Of a stretch of DNA of 64,000 nucleotides, positions 1-8,364 are shown piece by piece. The notes under the pieces are model-generated. The model was not told the origin of the DNA. It worked only from the letters and a program-made list of their open reading frames with translations, and did no database searches. Within the stretch, counting starts at the first letter, position 1. Each line of letters starts with the position of its first letter. A program made the position numbers and the translations under genes. The stretch is taken from assembly GCF_008642355.1 (NCBI RefSeq), contig NZ_CP029193.1:4116001-4180000 (forward strand), read 5' to 3'. This DNA comes from Streptomyces venezuelae. GTDB taxonomy: Bacteria > Actinomycetota > Actinomycetes > Streptomycetales > Streptomycetaceae.

Positions 1-575
1 CCGGACGCGGTGTCTCCTGGTGCGCCACCTGCGACGGCTTCTTCTTCAAGGACCAGGACATCGCCGTGATCGGCGGTGGCGACACCGCGATGGAGGAGGC
101 CACCTTCCTCTCGCGCTTCGCCAAGTCCGTGACCATCGTGCACCGCCGCGACACCCTGCGCGCCTCCAAGGCCATGCAGGAGCGGGCCTTCGCCGACCCG
201 AAGATCAAGTTCATCTGGGACAGCGAGATCGCCGAGATCAAGGGTGAGCAGAAGCTCTCCGGTCTGACGCTGCGCAACCTGAAGACGGGCGAGACGTCCG
301 AGCTTCCGGTGACGGGCCTGTTCATCGCGATCGGCCACGACCCGCGTACCGAGCTCTTCAAGGGGCAGCTGACGCTCGACGACGAGGGCTACCTGAAGGT
401 CGACGCACCCTCGACCCGGACGAACGTGCCCGGTGTCTTCGGCGCCGGTGACGTCGTCGACCACACGTACCGTCAGGCGATCACGGCGGCCGGCACCGGA
501 TGCTCCGCCGCTCTCGACGCCGAGCGCTTCCTCGCTGCCCTCGTGGACAGCGAGACCGCAGCCGTCACCGTCTGA
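1..575 (+). CDS. trxB: Thioredoxin reductase, 3' part (start lies left of the window)
   Basis: FAD/NADPH-dependent reductase that reduces thioredoxin in the cytoplasm. About 190 C-terminal codons are visible, reading from base 3. The redox-active dithiol is seen as Cys-Ala-Thr-Cys within the first 15 visible residues. It is followed by the NADPH-binding GGGDTA loop and, near the end, by GVFGAGDV, the FAD-binding GD motif typical of the family. The gene stops at 573-575, and trxA begins 41 bases later behind its own ribosome site, so the two are probably co-transcribed. A trxB-trxA pair beside parAB is the standard Streptomyces arrangement. Nothing looks broken; only the window edge truncates it. 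Confidence 0.96.
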   Translation, partial: GRGVSWCATCDGFFFKDQDIAVIGGGDTAMEEATFLSRFAKSVTIVHRRDTLRASKAMQERAFADPKIKFIWDSEIAEIKGEQKLSGLTLRNLKTGETSELPVTGLFIAIGHDPRTELFKGQLTLDDEGYLKVDAPSTRTNVPGVFGAGDVVDHTYRQAITAAGTGCSAALDAERFLAALVDSETAAVTV

Positions 576-616
576 CCCCTCTTCCCCACCGCACCACCGA
601 GTAAAAGGAGCCTCCC

Positions 617-946
617 GTGGCCGACCTGCAGAACGTGACCGACGCCTCCTTCGAGGAGGTCGTCCTCAAGAGCGACAAGCCCGTACTCGTGGACTTCTGG
701 GCTGCCTGGTGCGGCCCGTGCCGGCAGATCGCCCCCTCCCTCGAGGCGATCGCCAAGGAGCACGGGGACAAGATCCAGGTCGTCAAGCTCAACATCGACG
801 AGAACCCCGGCACCGCTGCGAAGTACGGCGTCATGTCGATCCCGACCCTGAACGTCTACCAGGGTGGCGAAGTCGCCAAGACCATCGTCGGCGCCAAGCC
901 GAAGGCCGCCATCGAGAAGGACCTGGCGGACTTCATCGCCGAGTAA
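617..946 (+). CDS. trxA: Thioredoxin
   Basis: Small cytoplasmic disulfide reductase of 109 residues, the usual length for a bacterial thioredoxin. The active site Trp-Cys-Gly-Pro-Cys is at residues 31-35, preceded by the conserved VDFWA strand. The cis-proline segment appears as SIPTL. The GTG start follows AAAAGGAG with good spacing. It is the partner of the upstream thioredoxin reductase. Downstream lie a parS site and a hairpin terminator shared with the convergent acetyltransferase gene. Confidence 0.97.
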   Translation: MADLQNVTDASFEEVVLKSDKPVLVDFWAAWCGPCRQIAPSLEAIAKEHGDKIQVVKLNIDENPGTAAKYGVMSIPTLNVYQGGEVAKTIVGAKPKAAIEKDLADFIAE

Positions 947-957
947 TCAGTGGCGAT

Positions 958-971
958 GTTTCACGTGAAAC
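958..971. promoter_or_regulatory. parS: parS site, exact match
   Basis: GTTTCACGTGAAAC, the perfect palindrome bound by ParB in Streptomyces. It is intergenic, between trxA and the terminator. It is one of four exact copies in the window. Confidence 0.95.
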
Positions 972-972
972 A

Positions 973-1008
973 CGAATGGACCAGTCCCCGCCGGGGCTGG
1001 TCCATTCG
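973..1008. terminator. Bidirectional hairpin terminator between trxA and the GNAT gene
   Basis: The arms CGAATGGACCAG...CCCC and GGGGCTGGTCCATTCG pair almost perfectly, with one bulged T and a 3-base loop. The hairpin sits between two convergent genes, so it can serve both. It directly abuts the parS site. Confidence 0.75.
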
Positions 1009-1031
1009 CCGTTCAGAGTCCTGCTTCTCGG

Positions 1032-1649
1032 TCACAGCGGTCTGAGCACCGGTTCCTTCTGTACTGCCCCCAGCAGCCGGTCGAGTGCCAGCTCGACGTC
1101 TTCCTTCCAGGAGAGCGTCGTACGGAGTTCGAGCCGCAGTCGTGGATAGGAAGGATGCGGGCGGACCGTCTTGAATCCAACGGACAGGAGATGCTCCGCA
1201 GGCAGTACGCATGCGGGCTTCTCCCACCGCGCGTCTCCGAAGGCCTCGATCGCCTTGAAGCCCCTGCGCAACAGATCCTTCGCGACCGTCTGGACGATGA
1301 CCCGACCCAGTCCCTGCCCCTGGTAGCCCGGCATGATCCAGGCAGTCATCAGCTGGACCGCGTCCGGCGACACGGGACTCGTGGGGAACGCCGTAGAGCG
1401 CGGAACGTAGGCCGGAGGGGCGTAGAGCACGAAGCCCACCGGTACATCGTCCACGTAGACGATGCGGCCACAGGACCCCCATTCCAGCAGGACGGCGGAG
1501 ATCCACGCCTCCTTCTCCAGCTCGGGCGTTCCGGCTTTTACCGCGGCCTGGCCGCTGACCGGGTCCAGCTCCCAGAAGACGCAGCCTCGGCACCGCTCGG
1601 GGAGGTCCGGGAGGTTGTCCAGTGTGAGCGGTACGAGCCGGCGCCCCAT
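1032..1649 (-). CDS. GNAT-family N-acetyltransferase
   Basis: Protein of 205 residues with a GNAT acetyl-CoA binding signature: hydrophobic strand, then a YQGQGLGR loop (Q/R-x-x-G-x-G/A) followed by an amphipathic helix. The N-terminal part contains RCRGCVFWELDP, a Cys-x-x-Cys segment seen in the group found beside parB in streptomycetes. The ATG at 1647-1649 is chosen because it gives the conserved MGRRLVPLTLDNL start. The acceptor substrate cannot be read from the sequence. The gene is convergent with trxA and lies downstream of parAB but is separated from it by a terminator. Family assignment is firm; the biological role is unknown. Confidence 0.85.
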   Translation of the reverse strand: MGRRLVPLTLDNLPDLPERCRGCVFWELDPVSGQAAVKAGTPELEKEAWISAVLLEWGSCGRIVYVDDVPVGFVLYAPPAYVPRSTAFPTSPVSPDAVQLMTAWIMPGYQGQGLGRVIVQTVAKDLLRRGFKAIEAFGDARWEKPACVLPAEHLLSVGFKTVRPHPSYPRLRLELRTTLSWKEDVELALDRLLGAVQKEPVLRPL

Positions 1650-1795
1650 GTAGGCGGTTCCTCACTTCCGTCGGCCGCCGCGCTGCGAGCGGCTGTCAGC
1701 GCATTGCGTTCCCTGAGCAGACTGCCGACGAAGCCGCCGACCGCCCCCAGCCCGAGGCCCGCGGTCATCAGTCCGGTGCGGCTCATCGTTCGCAT
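1538..1795 (-). CDS. Possible small membrane-associated protein overlapping the GNAT start
   Basis: An 85-codon frame whose first 40 residues look like a real protein start: MRTMSRTGLMTAGLGLGAVG, then more hydrophobic Gly/Ala sequence and a charged stretch. GGGGAGG lies about nine bases before the ATG. The last 37 codons overlap the 5' end of the acetyltransferase gene in another frame and look like shadow sequence, rich in Ser, Arg and Ala. It could be a true short gene, a leader upstream of the acetyltransferase, or chance. I do not recognise a family. Confidence 0.3.
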   Translation of the reverse strand: MRTMSRTGLMTAGLGLGAVGGFVGSLLRERNALTAARSAAADGSEEPPTWGAGSYRSHWTTSRTSPSGAEAASSGSWTRSAARPR

Positions 1796-1893
1796 GGCCC
1801 CCGCCTCCCCAATGAGGTGCCGTCAGGTGGATGCGCCATACCCGAACGCATCGTATCCACGATGAGATTGCATCGAAAGCGCAGGAAAGCAAA

Positions 1894-1933
1894 GAGCGGG
1901 CCGTGTTCCGGACAGACCGGACACGACCCGCTC
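1894..1933 (-). terminator. Hairpin terminator of the parAB operon
   Basis: GAGCGGGCCGTGTTCCGG (1894-1911) pairs with CCGGACACGACCCGCTC (1917-1933) around a 5-base loop, with one mismatch and one bulge. It lies just after the parB stop codon on the minus strand. Confidence 0.75.
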
Positions 1934-1955
1934 CCGCGGTGCTGACCTGTGCGTA

Positions 1956-3104
1956 TCAGGCCTTGCCGTCCTCGGGACCGTCGTTCTCCGAGGAGTCTTC
2001 GGCCAGACCGTTCTTCAGGACGGGTCCCTCTCCCGGAGCCAGTGTGCTGAGGATGCGCTCCAGGTCCTCCAGAGAGGCGAAGTCAACGACGATCTTCCCC
2101 TTCTTCTGGCCCAGATCCACCCTGACGCGGGTCTCGAACCGGTCCGACAGTCGCGTGGCCAGCGTGCTGAGAGCCGGGGAGACCCTGGTGCCGGCGCGCG
2201 GGCCCTTGGCCTTTGGAGCGCTCTGAGGCCGTGAGCCCATGAGCGTCACGATCTCTTCGACAGCACGTACCGATAGGCCCTCAGCGACGATCCGGTGCGC
2301 CAGCCGGTCCTGCTCCTCCGAGTCCTCGACGGAGAGCAGTGCCCTGGCGTGTCCCGCGGAGAGAACTCCGGCGGCGACCCGGCGCTGGACGGCCGGAGAC
2401 AGCTTCAGCAGCCGCAGCGTGTTGGAGACCTGCGGGCGCGACCGGCCGATACGGTCCGCCAGCTGGTCATGCGTGCAGTTGAAGTCCTTGAGCAACTGGT
2501 CGTAGGCCGCAGCCTCTTCCAGCGGGTTCAGCTGAGCACGGTGCAGGTTCTCGAGAAGGGCGTCCAGGAGGAGCTTCTCGTCCTCGGTGGCCCGAACAAT
2601 GGCCGGGATGCGCTCAAGACCCGCCTCACGGCACGCCCGCCAGCGCCGCTCGCCCATGATGAGCTCATAGCGCGCGGGACCCAGCTGCCGCACCACGACC
2701 GGCTGGAGCAGACCGACCTCCTTGATGGAGGTGACCAGCTCGGCGAGGGCGTCCTCGTCGAACACCACGCGAGGCTGCTGCGGGTTCGGCGTGATGACGT
2801 CGAGCGGCAGCTCGGCGAAGTGCGCACCGGCCACGGTCTGACTCTCGGACGCCTCTGCGGCTTGCTGTGGTGGCTCCGCCGTTTCATGTGAAACAGGGCT
2901 TTGTGAGACAGGGTTCTGTGAGACAGGGCTCTGCGGGAGCGATGTCACCTTCGCGGCAGCCACGCCACGCTCAGCGGTCAGTACCGGGACGGCCGTCGGT
3001 GAGGTCGAACCTCCGCCCGCGCTGTGCGGGGGCTGCTTCTCCGTCGGGGCAGCAGGGATCAAGGCACCGAGGCCTCGCCCCAGTCCTCTGCGTCGTTCGC
3101 TCAC
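1956..3104 (-). CDS. parB: Chromosome-partitioning protein ParB
   Basis: CTP-dependent DNA clamp that loads at parS and organises the origin region for segregation, especially during sporulation. 382 residues. The N-terminus [14 protein letters not shown] is the ParA-contacting peptide. The ParB/Spo0J nuclease-like domain starts near residue 97 ([14 protein letters not shown]) and includes the CTP-binding GERRWRA motif. A helix-turn-helix follows ([20 protein letters not shown]), then a C-terminal dimerisation region. The segment between the N-terminal peptide and the core contains three 15-bp repeats encoding variants of SQNPV and a parS-like 14-mer. parB overlaps the parA stop by 4 bp (ATGA), indicating translational coupling. 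Confidence 0.97.
   Translation of the reverse strand: MSERRRGLGRGLGALIPAAPTEKQPPHSAGGGSTSPTAVPVLTAERGVAAAKVTSLPQSPVSQNPVSQSPVSHETAEPPQQAAEASESQTVAGAHFAELPLDVITPNPQQPRVVFDEDALAELVTSIKEVGLLQPVVVRQLGPARYELIMGERRWRACREAGLERIPAIVRATEDEKLLLDALLENLHRAQLNPLEEAAAYDQLLKDFNCTHDQLADRIGRSRPQVSNTLRLLKLSPAVQRRVAAGVLSAGHARALLSVEDSEEQDRLAHRIVAEGLSVRAVEEIVTLMGSRPQSAPKAKGPRAGTRVSPALSTLATRLSDRFETRVRVDLGQKKGKIVVDFASLEDLERILSTLAPGEGPVLKNGLAEDSSENDGPEDGKA
2881..2894. promoter_or_regulatory. Degenerate parS site inside parB
   Basis: GTTTCATGTGAAAC, one mismatch from the parS consensus, within the parB coding sequence. It partly overlaps the first unit of a 15-bp tandem repeat. Weak ParB binding is plausible but not shown. 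Confidence 0.55.
2887..2931. repeat. Three tandem 15-bp units in parB
   Basis: Units at 2887-2901, 2902-2916 and 2917-2931 follow the pattern TGTGARACAGGGYTY. They keep the reading frame and encode the Ser-Gln/His-x-Pro-Val-rich linker of ParB. The first unit shares its start with the degenerate parS site. Confidence 0.8.
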
Positions 3105-4177
3105 TGCATCCCCTCCGTCATGCTGTGCTGGTCGTTCTGAGCGCCCATGTGGGCGTGCTGGACGTCGTAGTGCACCCCGATCCCTCGCAGCGCGATCTCG
3201 CGTGCCGCTTCGAAATAGGAGAGGGCGCCACTCGACCCCGGGTCGTAAGTGAGAACCGTCTGTCCGTAGCTCGGAGCTTCGGAGATACGGACGGATCTCG
3301 GAATGCTCGTCCGCAGGACTTCCTTGCCGAAGTGGCTGCGCACCTCGTCCGCGACCTGCGAGGCGAGCCGGGTCCTGCCGTCGTACATGGTGAGAAGGAT
3401 CGTCGACACGTGCAGGTTCGGGTTGAGGTGCCCCCGCACCAGATCGACGTTGCGCAGGAGCTGCCCAAGTCCTTCCAGCGCGTAGTACTCACACTGAATG
3501 GGGATCAGCACCTCCGCGCCGGCCACCAAGGCGTTGACCGTCAGGAGGCCCAGCGACGGCGGGCAGTCGATGAGGATGTAGTCCAGCGGCTGCTCGTACG
3601 CCTGGATGGCTCGCTGCAGTCGGCTCTCCCGTGCCACGAGTGACACGAGTTCGATCTCCGCACCGGCGAGATCGATGGTGGCCGGAGCGCAGAAGAGCCC
3701 CTCGACGTCGACGACCGGCTGGACCACGTCGGAGAGCGGCTTGCTCTCGACCAGCACGTCGTAGATGGACGGGACTTCGGCGTGGTGGTCAATACCGAGA
3801 GCCGTGGAGGCGTTGCCCTGGGGGTCCAGGTCGATCACCAGGACGCGGGCGCCGTGCAGAGCGAGTGAAGCGGCGAGATTGACGGTCGTCGTCGTCTTGC
3901 CCACTCCACCCTTCTGGTTGGCGACCACCATGACGCGGGTCTGCTCGGGGCGCGGCAGACCTTCGCCTGCGCGGCCGAGCGCTTCCACCGCCAGTTGGGC
4001 AGCACGACCGATGGGTGTGTCGTCCATCGGGGTCGGTGTTTCACGTGAAACATCCTCCCCCGCCGACTCGGTACGGGGACCGGGGACCGGATCGGTCATC
4101 GGTCCCGCGATGTTGGCGTCGGACCGCAAGGATTCACTCTCCTCGACATCAGGCTCGCAATGAACAGAGCCTCCCAT
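3101..4177 (-). CDS. parA: Chromosome-partitioning ATPase ParA (Soj family)
   Basis: Walker-type ATPase that works with ParB to position origins in the hypha. The deviant Walker A motif [12 protein letters not shown] is clear, followed by DLDPQGNAS and [11 protein letters not shown]. The frame stays open to a GTG at 4348 (415 codons), but that start is unlikely: a strong hairpin at 4361-4388 leaves only 12 bases for a promoter and ribosome site, and the extra region carries two parS sites and two DnaA-box-like motifs. The ATG at 4177 (358 codons) is chosen; ATGs at 4099 and 4027 are alternatives, and none has a strong Shine-Dalgarno. The stop overlaps the parB start by 4 bp. Confidence 0.9.
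   Translation of the reverse strand: MGGSVHCEPDVEESESLRSDANIAGPMTDPVPGPRTESAGEDVSRETPTPMDDTPIGRAAQLAVEALGRAGEGLPRPEQTRVMVVANQKGGVGKTTTTVNLAASLALHGARVLVIDLDPQGNASTALGIDHHAEVPSIYDVLVESKPLSDVVQPVVDVEGLFCAPATIDLAGAEIELVSLVARESRLQRAIQAYEQPLDYILIDCPPSLGLLTVNALVAGAEVLIPIQCEYYALEGLGQLLRNVDLVRGHLNPNLHVSTILLTMYDGRTRLASQVADEVRSHFGKEVLRTSIPRSVRISEAPSYGQTVLTYDPGSSGALSYFEAAREIALRGIGVHYDVQHAHMGAQNDQHSMTEGMQ
4038..4051. promoter_or_regulatory. parS: parS site, exact match, within the parA 5' region
   Basis: GTTTCACGTGAAAC, read through in frame as part of Asp-Val-Ser-Arg-Glu-Thr if parA starts upstream of it. It lies 11 bases before the ATG at 4027. Confidence 0.93.
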
Positions 4178-4213
4178 GCTTTGAGGGTCGTGAACCAGCG
4201 AGGCCCGGTCTTC

Positions 4214-4240
4214 TGTGGACGAATCCACCTCTGTGGACAA
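4214..4240. promoter_or_regulatory. Two DnaA-box-like motifs upstream of parA
   Basis: TGTGGACAA (4232-4240) is an exact inverted copy of the Streptomyces DnaA box TTGTCCACA. TGTGGACGA (4214-4222) has one mismatch. Both lie upstream of the favoured parA start, suggesting possible DnaA input into the parAB promoter. Confidence 0.5.
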
Positions 4241-4332
4241 CTCCGTGCCCTTATCGAGGGAACCGAGTGGTCGACGGTCGCGGGGTTCCGCGGCGCGGCC
4301 GCGGCTGATGATGCCATGCAGCAGTGAGCGAC

Positions 4333-4346
4333 GTTTCACGTGAAAC
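4333..4346. promoter_or_regulatory. parS: parS site, exact match, in the parA promoter region
   Basis: GTTTCACGTGAAAC between the rsmG terminator and parA. Its position fits ParB autoregulation of the parAB promoter. Confidence 0.94.
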
Positions 4347-4360
4347 ACGATGCACGGCAG

Positions 4361-4388
4361 CCGGGGTGTCGCTGGTGCGACACCCCGG
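4361..4388 (-). terminator. Hairpin terminator after rsmG
   Basis: CCGGGGTGTCGC (4361-4372) and GCGACACCCCGG (4377-4388) form a perfect 12-bp stem with a TGGT loop. It isolates parAB transcription from rsmG. Confidence 0.8.
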
Positions 4389-4439
4389 TATGGGTACGTT
4401 TGGCAGCTTTTGTGGAGTACGGCTCGTCGTCAGGACGGA

Positions 4440-5156
4440 TCAGCGGCGGCGGCGTGCACGACCGGTACGCGCGGCCTTGGCGCGCTTCGCCGCGAAGCGC
4501 ACACCACCGGGACTCTCCCCGACCTCGACCCGTACGACCGTGGACAGCGGGTCGACGACGCCCTCACCGACATGCAGCACGGAAGTGTCCACAGCACCGA
4601 GCTTGCTCAGAGAGGCGCCGGCCGCCTTCACCTCTTCCTCTGCGGTGTCGCCCTTGAGGAGCAACATCTCCCCGTACGGACGCAGCAGCGGGACTCCCCA
4701 GGCTGCCAGGCGGTCCAGTGGCGCGACGGCGCGGGCCGTGACCACATGGACGGGCGGCAGCTTGCCCAGGACCTCCTCGGCACGCCCTCGCACGACCGTC
4801 ACATGGTCGAGACCGAGCAGTTCCACGACTTCGGTGAGGAAGTTCGTGCGCCGCAGCAACGGCTCCAGGAGCGTGATCTTCAGGTCGGGGCGAACCAGGG
4901 CCAGCGGGATACCCGGCAGCCCGGCACCGGAGCCGACATCGCAGACCGTGACGCCCTCGGGCACGACCTCGGACAGCACGGCGCAGTTCAGCAGATGCCG
5001 TTCCCACAGTCGCGGCACTTCGCGAGGGCCGATCAAACCTCGCTGGACTCCCGCGTCGGCCAGCAGTTCCGCGTACCGGACCGCGTCCGGGAAGCGCTCG
5101 CCGAATACCGTCCGGGCCTCTTCCGGCGCCGGGGGGAGCTCCGCTGCCTCCGTCAC
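4440..5156 (-). CDS. rsmG: 16S rRNA (guanine527-N7)-methyltransferase RsmG (GidB)
   Basis: SAM-dependent enzyme that methylates G527 of 16S rRNA. In Streptomyces, loss of it is known to give low-level streptomycin resistance and antibiotic overproduction. 238 residues from the GTG at 5154-5156, chosen because GGAAGGA precedes it by about 8 bases and it gives the conserved VTEAAELPP start; an ATG 24 bases upstream would add 8 residues. The SAM-binding motif VCDVGSGAGLPGIPLA and the following LLEPLLRRTNFL are characteristic. The C-terminus is strongly basic. It is separated by terminators from both the jag operon and parAB. Confidence 0.96.
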   Translation of the reverse strand: MTEAAELPPAPEEARTVFGERFPDAVRYAELLADAGVQRGLIGPREVPRLWERHLLNCAVLSEVVPEGVTVCDVGSGAGLPGIPLALVRPDLKITLLEPLLRRTNFLTEVVELLGLDHVTVVRGRAEEVLGKLPPVHVVTARAVAPLDRLAAWGVPLLRPYGEMLLLKGDTAEEEVKAAGASLSKLGAVDTSVLHVGEGVVDPLSTVVRVEVGESPGGVRFAAKRAKAARTGRARRRR

Positions 5157-5211
5157 GGGGACCGTCCTTCCGTACCGCACTGGGGTGGCTGTCTATCAGG
5201 CTGACAAAGAT

Positions 5212-5239
5212 CGGCCCCGCCTGCGAACAGACGGGGCCG
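5212..5239 (-). terminator. Hairpin terminator of the rpmH-rnpA-yidD-yidC-jag operon
   Basis: CGGCCCCG (5212-5219) and CGGGGCCG (5232-5239) form the main stem, and the inner bases CTG/CAG extend it after one mismatch. It lies just after the jag stop on the minus strand. Confidence 0.65.
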
Positions 5240-5255
5240 GTTAACGCTGTGCCGA

Positions 5256-5771
5256 TCAGGCGGGGAGCACTACGACGAAGCGCTGCGGCTCCTCGCCCTC
5301 GGACTCGCTGCGCAGACCGGCGGCCTTGACCGCGTCGTGCACGACCTTGCGCTCGAACGGCGTCATCGGCTTGAGCTTGGCCGGTTCGCCACTGCTCTTC
5401 ACCTCGGCGGCGGCCTTGGCGCCCAGCTCCGAGAGTTCCTCGCGCTTCTTGGCGCGGTAGCCCGCGATGTCCAGCATCAGGCGGCTGCGGTCACCGGTCT
5501 CGCGGTGCACGGCCAGGCGCGTGAGCTCCTGAAGCGCCTCCAGGACCTCACCGTCACGGCCGACCAGCTTCTGAAGGTCGCGGCTGCTGCTGTCGCTGAT
5601 GATCGAGACAGCGGCCCGGTCGGCCTCGACGTCCATGTCGATGTCGCCGTCGAGGTCGGCGATGTCCAGCAGACCCTCGAGGTAGTCCGCCGCGATCTCC
5701 CCCTCCTGCTCAAGGCGGGTCAGGGTGTCGCCGGCCTCAGCTGCGGCGGAGGTGGTGGTGCCTTCCGTCAC
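5256..5771 (-). CDS. jag: Jag-like RNA-binding protein (KH and R3H domains)
   Basis: 171 residues. The acidic N-terminus is followed by a KH domain around residues 50-120, with the GxxG-type loop seen as VGRDGEVLEALQ. A C-terminal R3H domain follows (MTPFERKVVHDAV... and a final RFVVVLPA). Proteins of this family lie beside yidC across Gram-positive bacteria and bind RNA; related KhpB proteins affect cell elongation. The GTG start is 14 bases downstream of the yidC stop, so the two are translated from one message. Confidence 0.9.
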   Translation of the reverse strand: MTEGTTTSAAAEAGDTLTRLEQEGEIAADYLEGLLDIADLDGDIDMDVEADRAAVSIISDSSSRDLQKLVGRDGEVLEALQELTRLAVHRETGDRSRLMLDIAGYRAKKREELSELGAKAAAEVKSSGEPAKLKPMTPFERKVVHDAVKAAGLRSESEGEEPQRFVVVLPA

Positions 5772-5785
5772 TGGATGGGCTCCTT

Positions 5786-7111
5786 CTACTTCTTGGAGGA
5801 CGGGTGCTTGGGCCGCTGCTGGCCCTTGCGCTGTCCCGACTTTGCTCGGCTGCGCTGACCGGAGCCGGGCGGGGTGCCCTGCTTGTTGCCACCGGCCTGC
5901 TTGGTCTGGGGGGAGTCGTCCTTGGGCTCGGCCGCGGTCTTCTCCAGCGAGGGCTTCGCGTCGGACGGCTCGGTCGCCTTGGTGGCGCCCGCTTCACCGG
6001 TTCCGGCCGCACCCTGGACGGCGCCGGACTGGCGCTTGGCCTTGCTCTGACGCTTGGGCTGCTGGCGCTTCGGGCCGCCGCTCGCGGGGGTGCCGTCCTC
6101 GGTCTCGGTGAGGACGGAGGACTCGCTCTCCACCACGGTGCCGTCGGCCTGGGCCGCGAGGCCCGCCTTGGTCAGACCGTTGATGAACTTGCGCTCGAAC
6201 TCGTTGCGGTCCCGGCCCTTGGCGACAATCGCCTTGATCACGTTCGTGTTGCCACGCCCGCGCACCTTCTTGTGGTGGGTGACCTGCTTCTGCAGGCGCT
6301 CCAGGAACGCGGCCTGGGCCTTGGAGCCCGGGGTGGGGTTCCGGCGGATCACGAACATCTGCTGGCCCATGGTCCACACGTTGGTGGTCAGCCAGTAGAC
6401 GAGAACACCGACGGGGAAGTTGATGCCGAAGACGGCGAACATGATCGGGAAGACGTACATCAGCATCTTCTGCTGCTGCATGAACGGCGTCTTGACCGTG
6501 GTGTCGACGTTCTTCGTCATCAGCTGGCGCTGCGTGAAGAACTGCGACGCCGACATCAGGACGATCATGACCGCGGTGACGACCCGGACGTCCGTCAGCG
6601 TGGCGCCGAGGGACGCGACCTTGTCAGCGCTGTCCGTGAACTTCGCGGCCAGCGGGGCACCGACGATGTGTGCCTTCCGCGCGCTCTCGAGGAGCGGGCC
6701 GTCGATGACGCCGATCTCCTTGCCCGTCGCGATGCCGTTGAGCACGTGGTACAGGGCGAAGAAGAACGGAGACTGCGCCAGGATGGGAAGGCACGAGGAG
6801 AGCGGGTTGGTACCCGACTCCTTGTACAGCTTCATCATCTCTTCGGACTGGCGCTGCTTGTCGCTCTTGTAGCGCTCCTGGATCTTCTTCATCTCGGGCT
6901 GCAGCGTCTGCATGGCCCGAGTGGCCTTGATCTGCTTCACGAAGAGCGGGATCAGGCAGATCCGGATCAGGATCACCAGGGACACGATGGACAGGCCCCA
7001 GGCCCAGCCCGTGTCGGGACCGAAGATCTTCCCGTACACCGAGTGGAACTGGACGATGACCCACGAAACTGGTGTCGTGATAAAGCTGAAGAGACTGGCA
7101 ATCGTGTCCAC
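5786..7111 (-). CDS. yidC: Membrane protein insertase YidC (Oxa1 family)
   Basis: Inserts and folds inner-membrane proteins, alone or with SecYEG. 441 residues. The start [20 protein letters not shown] forms the first membrane segment, and the conserved core runs from the [20 protein letters not shown] cytoplasmic hairpin to the [13 protein letters not shown] segment. There is no long periplasmic domain, as expected for the Gram-positive form. The C-terminal 140 residues are a highly basic, Lys/Gln/Gly-rich cytoplasmic tail, common in actinobacteria and probably ribosome-contacting. It sits 3 bases after yidD and 14 bases before jag. Confidence 0.95.
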   Translation of the reverse strand: MDTIASLFSFITTPVSWVIVQFHSVYGKIFGPDTGWAWGLSIVSLVILIRICLIPLFVKQIKATRAMQTLQPEMKKIQERYKSDKQRQSEEMMKLYKESGTNPLSSCLPILAQSPFFFALYHVLNGIATGKEIGVIDGPLLESARKAHIVGAPLAAKFTDSADKVASLGATLTDVRVVTAVMIVLMSASQFFTQRQLMTKNVDTTVKTPFMQQQKMLMYVFPIMFAVFGINFPVGVLVYWLTTNVWTMGQQMFVIRRNPTPGSKAQAAFLERLQKQVTHHKKVRGRGNTNVIKAIVAKGRDRNEFERKFINGLTKAGLAAQADGTVVESESSVLTETEDGTPASGGPKRQQPKRQSKAKRQSGAVQGAAGTGEAGATKATEPSDAKPSLEKTAAEPKDDSPQTKQAGGNKQGTPPGSGQRSRAKSGQRKGQQRPKHPSSKK

Positions 7112-7114
7112 TAA

Positions 7115-7471
7115 TCAGGCTCCTTGAGCATGGGACGGGGTCTCGGTCTCGGCGGCCGTGCCCGGGGGAAGATCTCCGGTCGGCTCGCTTGCGGCGGAGG
7201 TCCCGCCCTTGCGTTCGCGCCAGGAAGCGCGCAGCATCTCGTGCCACCGCGGACGCTTGCGCGGCGGAACATGGTCGACACCACCGAGCGACCACGGATT
7301 GCACCGCAGGATGCGCCAGGCCGTGAGCGCCGTTCCCTTGATCGCACCGTGCCGGTCGATGGCCAGGTAGCCGTAGCGGGAACACGACGGGTAGTACTTG
7401 CACACCGGGCCCAGGAGCGGACTGATCGTCCACTGGTACAGCTTGATCAGAGCCAGCAGCGGGTACTTCAT
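7115..7471 (-). CDS. yidD: Membrane protein insertion efficiency factor YidD
   Basis: Short basic protein of 118 residues with the family signature [20 protein letters not shown], followed by [16 protein letters not shown] and the [11 protein letters not shown] segment. YidD is known to help insertion of YidC/Sec substrates. The C-terminal 30 or so residues beyond the core are low-complexity. It overlaps the rnpA stop by 4 bp and ends 3 bp before yidC, so all three are coupled. Confidence 0.93.
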   Translation of the reverse strand: MKYPLLALIKLYQWTISPLLGPVCKYYPSCSRYGYLAIDRHGAIKGTALTAWRILRCNPWSLGGVDHVPPRKRPRWHEMLRASWRERKGGTSAASEPTGDLPPGTAAETETPSHAQGA

Positions 7472-7839
7472 CGCGCGCCCCCTCCCAGCAGCCGCTGCAG
7501 GGCGGCATCCAGGTCTCGGGCCAGCTGTGCATGGTCGGCGTCGCCCGCTCCGGGCAGCGCTCGTACTACCACCAGGCTACCGGGGGGCACCAGGGCCAGC
7601 CGGTCGCGCATGAGGTGACGGAGTCTGCGCTTCACGGTGTTGCGTATGACGGCTCCACCCACGGCCTTGCTGACGACGAAACCCGCACGTGTCGGGGGAG
7701 AGCTCTCCCCTGGCACGTGCGGGTCGGTTGCGCCGCTACGTAGATGGACGACGAGAAGCGGGCGTCCGGCCCGGCGTCCTCGGCGTACCGCGGTCGCGAA
7801 GTCTTCGCGCCGCCTCAGCCGATGCTCGGTAGGCAGCAC
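7468..7839 (-). CDS. rnpA: Ribonuclease P protein component
   Basis: Protein subunit of RNase P, which matures tRNA 5' ends. 123 residues, a normal length. It starts [20 protein letters not shown] and carries the RNR-like basic helix as [17 protein letters not shown]. It follows rpmH by 21 bases and overlaps yidD by 4, the near-universal bacterial order. Confidence 0.96.
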   Translation of the reverse strand: MLPTEHRLRRREDFATAVRRGRRAGRPLLVVHLRSGATDPHVPGESSPPTRAGFVVSKAVGGAVIRNTVKRRLRHLMRDRLALVPPGSLVVVRALPGAGDADHAQLARDLDAALQRLLGGGAR

Positions 7840-7860
7840 GACGTCATGACCTGACTGAGA

Positions 7861-7998
7861 TCAGGCGGACAGGCTGGCGCGACCCTTGCCACGACGGTTC
7901 GCGAGAATCGCGCGGCCGGCACGGGTGCGCATCCGCAGGCGGAAGCCGTGGGTCTTGGCGCGACGACGGTTGTTCGGCTGGAAGGTGCGCTTGCTCAC
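7861..7998 (-). CDS. rpmH: 50S ribosomal protein L34
   Basis: A 45-residue, Arg/Lys-rich protein too short for most automatic calls. It starts with GTG (7996-7998) and reads [19 protein letters not shown], continuing with the family [10 protein letters not shown] and [10 protein letters not shown] segments, and stops at 7861-7863. A CTGGAG ribosome site lies upstream. It is the first gene of the minus-strand operon and is divergent from dnaA. Confidence 0.97.
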   Translation of the reverse strand: MSKRTFQPNNRRRAKTHGFRLRMRTRAGRAILANRRGKGRASLSA

Positions 7999-8364
7999 TC
8001 GGGGGCTCCAGAAATGATTCGGTGGTGGCGGGACATCGCCTGGCTGTCACCGTGCGCCCACGAGAAGCTCGCGAATACGCACCGAGTGCACCGCTTCACA
8101 ATCACAGATCGTGATCTTTGCCCATCGGAGGCAGGCGGCAGCAGCCATCGACAACTCGACCTGGTCACGGTACGCGGGGCTACGCCATCCGGTCAAACCG
8201 ACCGTGATGGAGAGACACTGTGCACAGCCTGTGGACAACAACTTGAACCGTACCCGTCGCCCTGACTACCGTGACGGAACTCCGATTCGTTCCCTTCCTT
8301 CTCCCCATCCCTATTTCCGTCCCAGGAACCACACGTTCGTGGGACCCGTGAGAGAGCGTGCCCT
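7999..8364. promoter_or_regulatory. rpmH-dnaA divergent control region with a perfect DnaA box
   Basis: This 366-bp non-coding stretch must hold the promoters of rpmH (leftward) and dnaA (rightward). TGTGGACAA at 8230-8238 is an exact inverted TTGTCCACA box. TGTGCACAG just upstream (8219-8227) is a weaker copy. A box here fits autoregulation of dnaA, known in Streptomyces. I could not assign -10/-35 elements with confidence. Confidence 0.7.
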
